A stretch of 64,000 nucleotides of DNA from DATGKG01 sp963851325 (GTDB lineage Bacteria; Desulfobacterota; Binatia; Binatales; Binataceae), in NCBI GenBank assembly GCA_963851325.1, contig CAWKOR010000001.1, positions 3,534,001 through 3,598,000 on the forward strand. The letters run 5' to 3'. The stretch's first letter is position 1, and each line of letters begins with the position of its first letter. The position numbers and the translations under genes are program-made. The notes beneath the pieces were generated by a model, which ran no database searches, was not told the DNA's origin, and saw only the letters and a list, made by a program, of their open reading frames with translations. Of the stretch, positions 9,065 through 16,842 are shown in pieces.

Positions 9065-9093
9065 AAAGTATGTCGCCTCAAAATCGCGATCAA
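9065..9093 (-). promoter_or_regulatory. candidate sigma-70-type promoter for the ABC-F leader
   Basis: On the minus strand TTGATC (9093-9088) and TACTTT (9070-9065) are separated by 17 bases, giving four of six matches to each consensus hexamer. Transcription would begin near 9058 and include the short upstream ORF and the hairpin of the ABC-F leader. It lies in the gap immediately after the epoxide hydrolase stop codon. Confidence 0.4.
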
Positions 9094-9098
9094 GCTCA

Positions 9099-10058
9099 CT
9101 ACAGACTGCGCAGAAAATCGAGCAGCAACTGATTGATCTCCTTGGGCCGCTCCTGCTGGATCCAATGGCCGGCGCCCGGAATCAGATGCTTCTTGTAAAG
9201 GTTCGCGACGTGGCTTTCCAGGTTCTCGTAGCCGTCTGCCGCCATGTCCATCACGATGTCGCGGTCGCCGGCCGCGAACACCGTAGGCCGGATGATCTTC
9301 GCGCCATCGAGGAACGGAGTCAGCTCCCAGTTGCGATCGATGTTGCGATACCAGTTGATGCCGCCGCGAAAGCCCGACTGCTTGAATTCGTTAGTGAAGA
9401 AGGCGAGATCCTGCTCGGTCAGCCATGGTGGAAGCTGATCGGGAATCACCAACGTATCGACGAAGCGTTGATTCTTCTCGAACAGGAACTTGAAGCGATC
9501 TTCCGCCGCAGCGTCGCCCGAACCGCAGTAAAGAATCCCCAGCATAGTTCGGCGCACATCGGCCTCGAGTTCCTTTTCAACCTTGCCGGGTTCCTGGAAA
9601 TAGTCCTGGTAGAAGTTCTTGTGCTGGGTGATCGCCTTGAAAAATTCGGCGGGCCGAAGCGCGGAGCGCGAACTGTACGGGACGCTCAGCAATCCCAGGC
9701 CGCGGAACATATCGGTTCGCATCAGCGCCGAGGTCCATGCGACCGGCGCACCCCAATCGTGTCCCACGATCACGGCGCGTTCCTGCCCGAACGAGTTCAC
9801 CAGCCCCACGATGTCGCTTACCAGGTTGAGGATGCTGTAGGCCTCGATCGCTTCGGGTTTGTCTGTCTGTCCATAGCCGCGCTGATCGGGCGCGACGACA
9901 TGGAATCCGGCCTCTGCGAGTACGGGAATCTGATGCCGCCACGAGTACCAGGACTCGGGCCATCCGTGGCATAGCACCACCAGCGGACCGCTACCCGCTT
10001 CGACGTAGTGCATCTTGATGCCGTTGGTGTGGGCGAAACCATGCTTCAGGTCAGCCAT
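9099..10058 (-). CDS. epoxide hydrolase-like alpha/beta hydrolase
   Basis: A 319-aa alpha/beta-hydrolase of the soluble epoxide hydrolase group. It has the oxyanion motif CHGWPESWYSW, the nucleophile elbow GHDWGAPVAW with Asp as nucleophile, a late Asp in FAAGDRDIVMD and the catalytic His in IPGAGHWIQQE. Cap-domain tyrosines expected to polarise the epoxide are plausible (NFYQDYFQEPG, INWYRNI). An Asp nucleophile also fits haloalkane dehalogenases, but the HGWPE context favours epoxides. The start is the ATG at 10058, with GGAGGAT 6 bases upstream; an upstream in-frame start lacks such a site. Confidence 0.9.
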   Translation of the reverse strand: MADLKHGFAHTNGIKMHYVEAGSGPLVVLCHGWPESWYSWRHQIPVLAEAGFHVVAPDQRGYGQTDKPEAIEAYSILNLVSDIVGLVNSFGQERAVIVGHDWGAPVAWTSALMRTDMFRGLGLLSVPYSSRSALRPAEFFKAITQHKNFYQDYFQEPGKVEKELEADVRRTMLGILYCGSGDAAAEDRFKFLFEKNQRFVDTLVIPDQLPPWLTEQDLAFFTNEFKQSGFRGGINWYRNIDRNWELTPFLDGAKIIRPTVFAAGDRDIVMDMAADGYENLESHVANLYKKHLIPGAGHWIQQERPKEINQLLLDFLRSL

Positions 10059-10324
10059 CGAAATCCTCCGCGCCTCGATCGAACCTTGGCGAGCCAAAGT
10101 GTCGATCGTGGGCCGCTTATCTTTCTAGACGTGCGGAGGACAAAAGCCAACTCGCGAGCGTGGCTGAACCGACGCGACGCCCAAGGGCGTTCGCATGGCA
10201 TGGCGGTTTCGCGACCTGGCCTTGCTTTACCGACATGCTGTCGATAGTGCTCTGCTCCTGTAGCGACGAGATGTGCCCTTCCTTACGCCTCGATTTCAGA
10301 ATCTCCAGCATTTTCGAGCATAAA

Positions 10325-10600
10325 GTGGGTTTGTTTTCGCATTTCCGAACATGATCGGTGTCCTGTCAAGGACCCAAGCCGACCAGGATTTTACGGAGCG
10401 TCGCAACGACGGCCCCCCCTACCGGTTCCAAGGCCGAGGTCGTTAGTGCAGGCCGCCAACGTTCGCAACCGACGGCGTGCCGCAAGCGACGCCATCTCAG
10501 GAGGAAAACCCGCATATTTGCTCACGATAATGGGTTTGTTTTTTCCATTTCTGAACATCATCGAACCGCCGCGGTGGGTTCGTTTGATGTAATTTCGCTT
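10325..10600. repeat. dispersed intergenic repeat, three copies of a GTGGGTTTGTTT-type unit
   Basis: The 843-bp gap between the epoxide hydrolase start (10058) and the amidohydrolase (10902) has no intact gene. It contains GTGGGTTTGTTTTCGC at 10325, a close copy (TGGGTTTGTTTTTTCC followed by ATTTCTGAAC) near 10532, and GTGGGTTCGTTTGATG near 10573. The first two are followed by the same TTTC-GAAC context. Related units recur at 36.8-37.2 kb. Their role is unknown. Confidence 0.55.
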
Positions 10601-10688
10601 CGTTCGCATTGCTTCAAAAAACGCCAGTGGCGCCCCAAGGAGCGCCACAGTCACATCATAGCAGACTCCAAGTCACCGCGCAGCGTCC

Positions 10689-10812
10689 ATTCCGCTGGGC
10701 GAGCGGTTCGGACTACTCGAAGACATCCGCGCCGGGCGTAGTGTTTCTCGCCTCGGACGATTCCGCGTGGCTGACCGCCGAGCGGATCAAGGCATCGGGC
10801 GGCCTGCGCTAG
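10689..10812 (+). pseudogene. remnant of a short-chain dehydrogenase C-terminus
   Basis: Two reading frames in succession encode the end of an SDR: IPLGERFGLLEDIRAG (from 10689), then after a one-base shift VVFLASDDSAWLTAERI, ending KASGGLR and a stop at 10812. Intact SDRs end with IPLGRFG-PEDIA--VVFLASD---W-TGE----GG. No cofactor or catalytic region is found upstream, so this is a decayed fragment rather than a gene. Confidence 0.65.
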
Positions 10813-10901
10813 AGGACCCTGCGGAGATGGCAGACCAGCCGGGCAATTTGGTAAAGCAGTTATGCGGTGAAGGCCCGAACTGGCCTGAAGGGGAATATCG
10901 G

Positions 10902-12683
10902 ATGCACGACATACTGATCAAAGACGGCAACATCGTGGACGGGACCGGACGCAAACCGTTTCGCGGCGATGTCGCGATCAAAGATGGCCGGGTCGCGGCG
11001 GTCGGCAAGCTGGGCGGCGAGGCGGCGCGCGAAACTATCGATGCGGCGGGCCGGATGGTCGCGCCGGGCTTCGTGGACATCCACACCCACTACGACGGAC
11101 AGGTGACCTGGGACTCTGATCTGAAACCTTCGTCGCAGCATGGCGTGACGACTGTGGTCATGGGCAACTGCGGCGTCGGATTCGCCCCGGTCCGGCCCGG
11201 CAGCGAGAAATGGCTCATCGAGCTGATGGAAGGCGTCGAGGACATTCCGGGCGCCGCGCTCAGCGAAGGCATGAAGTGGGGATGGGAGACGTTCCCGCAG
11301 TACCTCGAGGTGCTGTCGCGTCGCGAGCTCGCGATCGACGTCGCCGCGATGATTCCGCATGGCGCGATCCGGGGTTATGTGATGGGCGAACGCGGCGCGA
11401 ACAACGAGCCGTCAACCCCCGACGAAGCCCTGACGATGGCAAAGATTGTCCGCGAGGCTCTCCAAGCCGGCGCCGCGGGTTTCTCGACCTCGCGCATCAA
11501 TGGGCATCAGGCGGTCGATGGACGTCCGGTGCCCGGCACTACCGCCGCTCCCGAAGAACTGCTCGCGATCGCGCGTGAGATGCGCAAGGCAGGCCGAGGC
11601 GTTTTCGAAGTGATTCCGTCCGGCACCATTGGGCAAATCGCGGGTATCAAACCCGACACCTACAGCCTCGAAGAAGAATGGAACTGGATGCGTCGCTTCG
11701 CGCGCGAATCGGAGCGTCCGATCACTTTTACCTTGATCGAAGTGCACAGCGAACCCGAGATGTTCCGCAAGCTGCTCAAGTGGCAGGACGAGGCGATCGC
11801 CGACGGCCTGCCGATGTTCGCGCAGTACAACGGACGCCCGGGCGGGGTACTGACTTCGCTGCAGAGCTACCATGCCTTCCAGTTGCGTCCGACTTACCGC
11901 AAGCTCGCGCATCTGCCGCTGGCCGAGCGTGCGCGCGAGATGCGCAAGCCCGAGGTGCGCAGCGCGATCCTTGGCGAATCGGATGTTGTGACGTCGTCGT
12001 CCGGGGCGGATGTTTTCCCGGCCCTGATTCCGAGCATGATGGCGACCATTTTCCCGCTCGATCCGGTGCCCGATTACGAACCTGAAGCATCGCGAACGGT
12101 AACCGCCGCCGCGGCCGCCGTCGGCATGGATCCGCTCGCCTATATGTATGACCGCCTCGTCGAGAGCGACGGCACGACGGTCTTGATTGCGCTCGCGGCG
12201 GGGTACTCGAACAAGGATCATCGCGGCATCGAGCTGATGCTGCGAAATCCCAACGCCGTGCCCGGCCTCGCCGATGGCGGTGCTCACGCGCGACTTATCT
12301 GCGACGCATCGATCTGCACCTACCTGCTGACGCATTGGGCGCGCGATCGGCATCGCGGTCCGAAGTTCCCGGTGGAGACGCTGATCAAGAAGCAGTCGCA
12401 CGACACCGCGCGCCTGTTCGGATTCACCGATCGCGGCGTGCTCGAGCCCGGCAAGCGCGCGGATTTGAACATCATTGATTTTGATCGCCTGCGGCTGCTG
12501 CGCCCCTACATGGTCAACGATCTGCCGGCCGGCGGAGCGCGCTACTTACAGGATGCCGAGGGCTACGACTTCACGGTGGTTAACGGCGTCGTGACGCGGC
12601 GCGATGGTAAGGACACCGGCGCCCGTCCCGGTCGGCTGAAGCGCAGCGAGAAGGCGGAGCATCGAACCAATCAGGCCGCGTGA
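10902..12683 (+). CDS. N-acyl-D-amino-acid deacylase-type amidohydrolase
   Basis: A 593-aa metal-dependent hydrolase of the amidohydrolase superfamily. The N-terminal beta-sandwich strand HDILIKDGNIVDGTG leads to the metal motif GFVDIHTHYDGQ. The C-terminal part has GLADGGAHARLICD, with its metal-proximal Asp and His, and the closing GVLEPGKRADLNIIDFD sandwich strand. This architecture matches D-aminoacylases and dihydropyrimidinase relatives; the long form with PHGAIRGYVMG is usual for N-acyl-D-amino-acid deacylases. The true substrate may differ. The ATG at 10902 follows AAGGGGAA at good spacing. A strong terminator follows at 12710. Confidence 0.88.
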   Translation: MHDILIKDGNIVDGTGRKPFRGDVAIKDGRVAAVGKLGGEAARETIDAAGRMVAPGFVDIHTHYDGQVTWDSDLKPSSQHGVTTVVMGNCGVGFAPVRPGSEKWLIELMEGVEDIPGAALSEGMKWGWETFPQYLEVLSRRELAIDVAAMIPHGAIRGYVMGERGANNEPSTPDEALTMAKIVREALQAGAAGFSTSRINGHQAVDGRPVPGTTAAPEELLAIAREMRKAGRGVFEVIPSGTIGQIAGIKPDTYSLEEEWNWMRRFARESERPITFTLIEVHSEPEMFRKLLKWQDEAIADGLPMFAQYNGRPGGVLTSLQSYHAFQLRPTYRKLAHLPLAERAREMRKPEVRSAILGESDVVTSSSGADVFPALIPSMMATIFPLDPVPDYEPEASRTVTAAAAAVGMDPLAYMYDRLVESDGTTVLIALAAGYSNKDHRGIELMLRNPNAVPGLADGGAHARLICDASICTYLLTHWARDRHRGPKFPVETLIKKQSHDTARLFGFTDRGVLEPGKRADLNIIDFDRLRLLRPYMVNDLPAGGARYLQDAEGYDFTVVNGVVTRRDGKDTGARPGRLKRSEKAEHRTNQAA

Positions 12684-12709
12684 ACTAGTCCTTGTAACAG
12701 TTCGCTCAT

Positions 12710-12753
12710 CGAACCTCGCGATTGTTTTCACGGCGATCGCGAGGTTCGTTTTT
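12710..12753 (+). terminator. rho-independent terminator after the amidohydrolase
   Basis: A perfect 13-bp stem, CGAACCTCGCGAT (12710-12722) paired with ATCGCGAGGTTCG (12736-12748), with a 13-base loop and a run of five T. It sits 27 bp after the stop codon. There is no T-run in the other direction, so it serves the plus-strand gene. Confidence 0.85.
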
Positions 12754-12788
12754 GTCATCTGTAAGGGAGCCGAGCGCGCATCTGGCGA

Positions 12789-13583
12789 CTACGAATCGAT
12801 AACATAGAGACGCCATTTTTGGGGCACTCCCTTGAGACGATGCATCCCACGATATTTGAAACTGATCTCTGATTTTGGCAGCAGGTCCTTGACCGCGCTG
12901 GAGACCAGCACTTCGCTGGCGCTCGCCTTGGCCGCAACGCGTGCTCCGATGTGAATCGCGATGCCGACCATTTCGCCTCCGACCAGCTGATACTCACCCG
13001 CATGCAAGCCCGCCCTGACCTCCAGTCCGAGCGTACGTACCGCCTCGCGAATCGCGGCCGCACATCGAATCGCTTTCGCGGCCGCTTCGAACATCGCCAG
13101 CATTCCGTCGCCGGTGGTAGTTACCTCCCTTCCGGAGGCGGCCCGCAGCTCTCTACGGACCGCGGCATAGTAGTGGTTCATCACCTCCGACCAGTGGTGG
13201 TCGCCCATCCGCGCGGCCATCTCAGTCGAGCGAACAATGTCGACAAACAGGATCGTGGCGAGCGCGCGATCGCGAAGGGCACCATCGGGGACCGGGCGGC
13301 TCCGGATAAGCACACTCTCCGGCAAACGTTCGTATCGATGGCCCACGCGCCGTGAGATGGCGTTTTTGACGTAGTCCTTTGCGCGCGTTTCCGTTCGACA
13401 TCGCACCGCCTTTTGCCGAGGTGGAACCGACCAGTGGATGCGTCGGTCCGGGCCTGTTCCAAGCACCTTCACCGCGCCCCACTTCAAAAGAACCGTCGAG
13501 CCGACCCGGCGAATCGACCAGGCCTTGGATGTGTACCCGGACACATTTGAGTGATGAACTCCGATGCGGAGGAACTTCGCCAT
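12789..13583 (-). CDS. class III nucleotidyl cyclase with N-terminal WGR-like domain
   Basis: A 264-aa protein. Residues about 105-264 form a class III adenylate/guanylate cyclase domain: ATILFVDIVRSTEMA carries the first metal Asp and TTTGDGMLAMF the second, followed by VRAGLHAGEYQ and VGIAIHIGARVAAKA. Both metal-binding Asp residues are present. The first 90 residues (KAWSIRRVGSTVLLKWGAVK, then a helix RAKDYVKNAISRRVGHRY) resemble a WGR domain, usually found in PARPs and DNA-linked proteins. The domain call is my pattern reading, not a database hit. No membrane or signal sequence is present. Base and substrate specificity (cAMP or cGMP) are not resolved. Confidence 0.85.
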   Translation of the reverse strand: MAKFLRIGVHHSNVSGYTSKAWSIRRVGSTVLLKWGAVKVLGTGPDRRIHWSVPPRQKAVRCRTETRAKDYVKNAISRRVGHRYERLPESVLIRSRPVPDGALRDRALATILFVDIVRSTEMAARMGDHHWSEVMNHYYAAVRRELRAASGREVTTTGDGMLAMFEAAAKAIRCAAAIREAVRTLGLEVRAGLHAGEYQLVGGEMVGIAIHIGARVAAKASASEVLVSSAVKDLLPKSEISFKYRGMHRLKGVPQKWRLYVIDS

Positions 13584-13794
13584 TGGTTTCGTTTCGCCCG
13601 GGGAAATGTTTGATCAGCCGCGCCTGTTTTTACAACGATTTCGTAGCGGGCATCGCCACTTCGTGAGTCCTCCGTCGCTATTGCCAGATCGACCTCATTC
13701 TCGCGATACTCGCGTTGAGCCGTAGAGGGCCGAGTGCATCGCTCGAAAACACGAAGCGGACAATGCACTACCAACACGAAAAGGAGATCGCAGC

Positions 13795-14943
13795 GTGATA
13801 CCTCGTGGCATCATTTCGGCAGATGGTCATGTGTGTGAGCCGCCCAATTGCTATGTCGACTTCATCGATCCGCAGTTCCGCGACCGGGCGCCGCAGGTGC
13901 TTCCGCAACCTGACGGCACCGAAGCCTTTGTCGTCCCCGGGATGAAACGGCCTATCCCGTTAGGCTTCATCGATGGCGCCGGCTTCACAATTAAAGATCG
14001 AAACGAGCGGGCCAAGCGGCTCAAATTCTCCGATGTCCGCGAGGGTGCCTATAGCGGCCGCGCGCGCCTGGCCTACATGGACAAGGACGGCATCGCCGCC
14101 GAGGTCGTTTATGCCTCGGTCGGGATGGGGCTGTGTAACCATCGCGACGCCGTGTACAAGGACGCCTGCATGAAGGCCTACAATCGATGGCTGCAATCGA
14201 TGTGTAGCGAGGCGCCGGATCGGGTCCTGGGATTGGCGCAGACCGCGGTCCTGAGTGTGGATAGCGCGATCGAAGATTTTCGCCGCGCCAAGGAAATGGG
14301 GATGGTAGGCATGATGATGTCGGGCCGTCCGAATTACGAAGACTACGACCATCCTGACTATGATGCTTTGTGGGAGTGCGCTAGCGACTTAGGCCTCCCG
14401 ATCTGCTTTCACATTCTGACCTCGCGCGACGGCAGTCTCGGCATGCCGCATCGCGGGCATGAGATGAACAATTTCCTCGGCATCATTCGCGCGGTGCAGG
14501 ACGTCGTAGGCCTCATGGTGCTGGGCGGCGTCTTCGAGCGTCATCCAAAATTGAAGCTGGTGTGCGCGGAAGGCGACGCGGGTTGGATGCCGCATTACAT
14601 GTATCGCATGGACCACGCTGCCAAGTTCAACGCCGAAGGTGGCTTGATCAAGGGCTTGTCGAAGCTTCCGAGCGAATACATCAAGAGCAACGTCTGGATG
14701 ACCTTCCAGGACGACCTGACCGCTTTCAATTCCTTGCATCAGATGCCGTATACGCAACTCCTGTGGGCCAGCGATTTTCCGCATACCGATTCAACCTGGC
14801 CGCGCTCGCAACAATTGCTGGCCGAACACACCGCCCACTTACAGGAGTCACAACGACAGGCGATCATGCGCGACAACGCTGCGAAGCTGTTCAACTTGCC
14901 CGCCGGCCACGAATCCTGGCGCATGTACGACGCGGCGGCATAA
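13795..14943 (+). CDS. amidohydrolase family protein (amidohydrolase_2 type)
   Basis: A 382-aa TIM-barrel metal hydrolase of the ACMSD/amidohydrolase_2 group. SADGHVCEPPN at the N-terminus carries the first metal His, CFHILTSRDG the mid-barrel His, and WASDFPHTDSTWP the last-strand Asp. Relatives decarboxylate or hydrolyse aromatic ring-cleavage products. Blocks such as HEMNNFLGIIRAVQD and CAEGDAGWMPHYMYRMDH are typical of the large group found in actinobacterial and soil genomes. The first motif is HV rather than the classic HxH, so the metal site may hold one metal only. GTG start with AGGAG upstream. The esterase at 14993 follows in the same direction. Confidence 0.88.
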   Translation: MIPRGIISADGHVCEPPNCYVDFIDPQFRDRAPQVLPQPDGTEAFVVPGMKRPIPLGFIDGAGFTIKDRNERAKRLKFSDVREGAYSGRARLAYMDKDGIAAEVVYASVGMGLCNHRDAVYKDACMKAYNRWLQSMCSEAPDRVLGLAQTAVLSVDSAIEDFRRAKEMGMVGMMMSGRPNYEDYDHPDYDALWECASDLGLPICFHILTSRDGSLGMPHRGHEMNNFLGIIRAVQDVVGLMVLGGVFERHPKLKLVCAEGDAGWMPHYMYRMDHAAKFNAEGGLIKGLSKLPSEYIKSNVWMTFQDDLTAFNSLHQMPYTQLLWASDFPHTDSTWPRSQQLLAEHTAHLQESQRQAIMRDNAAKLFNLPAGHESWRMYDAAA

Positions 14944-14992
14944 CTGAAACCTTACCGGCGAATAGCGGAGCGCGTTCCGTCAGGAAGCAGCA

Positions 14993-16078
14993 ATGATCGA
15001 AAGTGACGACTACGCGGGTAGACTCACGAGTCTCCAGAAGGAGGTCTTACAGCTCCTGCGTACTTTCGAATCACTTCAGGAAGGTCTCCGCCCCGGTACC
15101 TTGGGCGAGAGTCAGGCGCGCCTGGTTAGCGTGGTGGGCGATACCTTTCGCCGTTTCGAAGCGAGCTTTGTTCCGCTGACGCCGTCCCCGGGCGTGGAAG
15201 AAGTGCATCAGCCGCTGTGCGCTGCGATGCGCGAGCTGAGCCAGGCATATGATCTTTTCATGAGCAAGCCGGGCGCCGAATGGACGCTCGCCTTCCTTCA
15301 TAGTCGCGCCGCATTTTGCCGCGCTCTATACCAACTCTATGAACTCCGCGACCGATTGCCGCTGATCGCACCGCATTTTTTGCTCGCCTCGGCGAAGGCG
15401 CCGGTTCCGAGCGCAGCGGGCGCGCGCGTGGCGACAGGTTTCATCCAGCGCAAACGCAACCAGGATCGCTCCGACTACACACTCTACGTTCCCGAGAGTT
15501 ATTCACCGGACAAACCGTTGCCGCTGATCATCGCATTACACGGCGGCTATGGTCAGGGCTACGAGTACGTCTGGACGTGGCTAAGGCCGGCGCGCAGCCG
15601 CGGCTATGCCATCCTCGCGCCTAAGTCGGCGGACAACACGTGGGATATGAGCGTGCCGAGTATAGACACGCAGTCGATCCTGCGAATGCTAAGTGAGGTC
15701 ACCAGCGAATACGCGATCGATCCTGCACGGGTGTATCTTTCCGGCCTCTCGGATGGAGGCATCTTCACTTACATCCTGGGACTCGAGCAGAGCCAGCTGT
15801 TTCGCGGTCTCGCACCGATAGCGGGCGTGCTCCATCCGGCGGTGGATTCGATGTTGCGACAGGGACGCGGGAAGGATACCCCAATGTTAGTAATTCATGG
15901 GGTCCACGACTTCATATTTCCGGTCGCGTTTACCCGTCAGACCTGCAAGCTGCTCAAGGACATCGGCTACCAACTGACCTACGAGGAGCTCCCCGAATGG
16001 GGGCATGCATATCCTTACTCGATCAATGAGCGGTTGGTGCTGCCCTGGTTCGAATCGCTGCCGGCGAAGACTCAGTAG
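14993..16078 (+). CDS. phospholipase/carboxylesterase-like serine hydrolase
   Basis: A 361-aa protein. The first 130 residues are helical and not recognised. Residues about 150-360 are an alpha/beta-hydrolase: PLIIALHGGYGQGYEY gives the oxyanion region, YLSGLSDGGIFTY the nucleophile Ser (GLSDG), VIHGVHDFIFPV the acid Asp and EEWGHAYPYS-like ELPEWGHAYPY the His. This pattern fits carboxylesterases, PHB-depolymerase-like and feruloyl-esterase-like enzymes. No signal peptide is seen, so action is cytosolic. It lies 49 bp after the amidohydrolase and 11 bp before the pseudouridine synthase gene, so the three may be co-transcribed. Confidence 0.82.
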   Translation: MIESDDYAGRLTSLQKEVLQLLRTFESLQEGLRPGTLGESQARLVSVVGDTFRRFEASFVPLTPSPGVEEVHQPLCAAMRELSQAYDLFMSKPGAEWTLAFLHSRAAFCRALYQLYELRDRLPLIAPHFLLASAKAPVPSAAGARVATGFIQRKRNQDRSDYTLYVPESYSPDKPLPLIIALHGGYGQGYEYVWTWLRPARSRGYAILAPKSADNTWDMSVPSIDTQSILRMLSEVTSEYAIDPARVYLSGLSDGGIFTYILGLEQSQLFRGLAPIAGVLHPAVDSMLRQGRGKDTPMLVIHGVHDFIFPVAFTRQTCKLLKDIGYQLTYEELPEWGHAYPYSINERLVLPWFESLPAKTQ

Positions 16079-16089
16079 CAGTCGATAGG

Positions 16090-16842
16090 GTGAAAGATCA
16101 GGCGCAGAAAAAAGAACGTATCGCCAAGTTTCTGGCCCGAGCTGGGGTGGCCTCGCGTCGCAATTCCGAACTTCTGATCAAGGCCGGTCGCGTTGCGCTT
16201 AACGGTGCGGTTGTCGAACATCCGGCAACGTTGGTGGATGCGGATGACACCTTAACCATCGATGGCAAAGACATCGCAGCGCCGCAGCAAACCAGGGTGT
16301 GGCGCTATCACAAACCCGCGGGCCTGGTGACGACGGCCCACGATCCCGAAGGACGCCCGACGGTCTTTTCGGCGCTTCCCAAGACTCTCCCGCGCGTGAT
16401 TTCCGTGGGCCGTCTCGACATCAACACCGAAGGGCTTTTGCTCCTGACTAACGACGGCGAACTGGCACGCTACCTGGAACATCCGGCCCAGGCGGTGACG
16501 CGTACCTATCGGATCCGAGCGCATGGCATCGTCACTCAAGCGGCGCTCACTCGACTCGCCAGAGGTATTACAATCGACGGGATCAGGTATCGGTCGGCGC
16601 TGACCACCGTCGATGGCCAACGGGGCAGCAATTGCTGGCTGACCATGACTCTGAGCGAAGGTAAGAATCGCGAAATCAAGCGCCTGCTGGAACATATCGG
16701 AGTGCGGGTGACGCGCCTGATCCGAACCGGCTATGGGTCCTTCCGACTTGGAAATCTGGCGCCCAATGCCGTGGACGAAGTGCCGACGAGTTCGCTACCG
16801 GGACTGGTGCCCGGTTATTTTGCGCAAAGGCCTAGGGCCTGA
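16090..16842 (+). CDS. RluB/RsuA-family pseudouridine synthase
   Basis: A 250-aa rRNA-modifying enzyme. The N-terminal S4 RNA-binding domain (KERIAKFLARAGVASRRNSE) is followed by the synthase core with the catalytic Asp in VGRLDINTEGLLLLTNDGEL. The C-terminal EGKNREIKRLLEHIG is the family's final motif. RluB (23S U2605), RluE/F and RsuA are the alternatives; the S4 domain and overall size favour RluB. GTG start. Its 3' end overlaps the convergent carboxylase gene by 11 bp. Confidence 0.92.
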   Translation: MKDQAQKKERIAKFLARAGVASRRNSELLIKAGRVALNGAVVEHPATLVDADDTLTIDGKDIAAPQQTRVWRYHKPAGLVTTAHDPEGRPTVFSALPKTLPRVISVGRLDINTEGLLLLTNDGELARYLEHPAQAVTRTYRIRAHGIVTQAALTRLARGITIDGIRYRSALTTVDGQRGSNCWLTMTLSEGKNREIKRLLEHIGVRVTRLIRTGYGSFRLGNLAPNAVDEVPTSSLPGLVPGYFAQRPRA

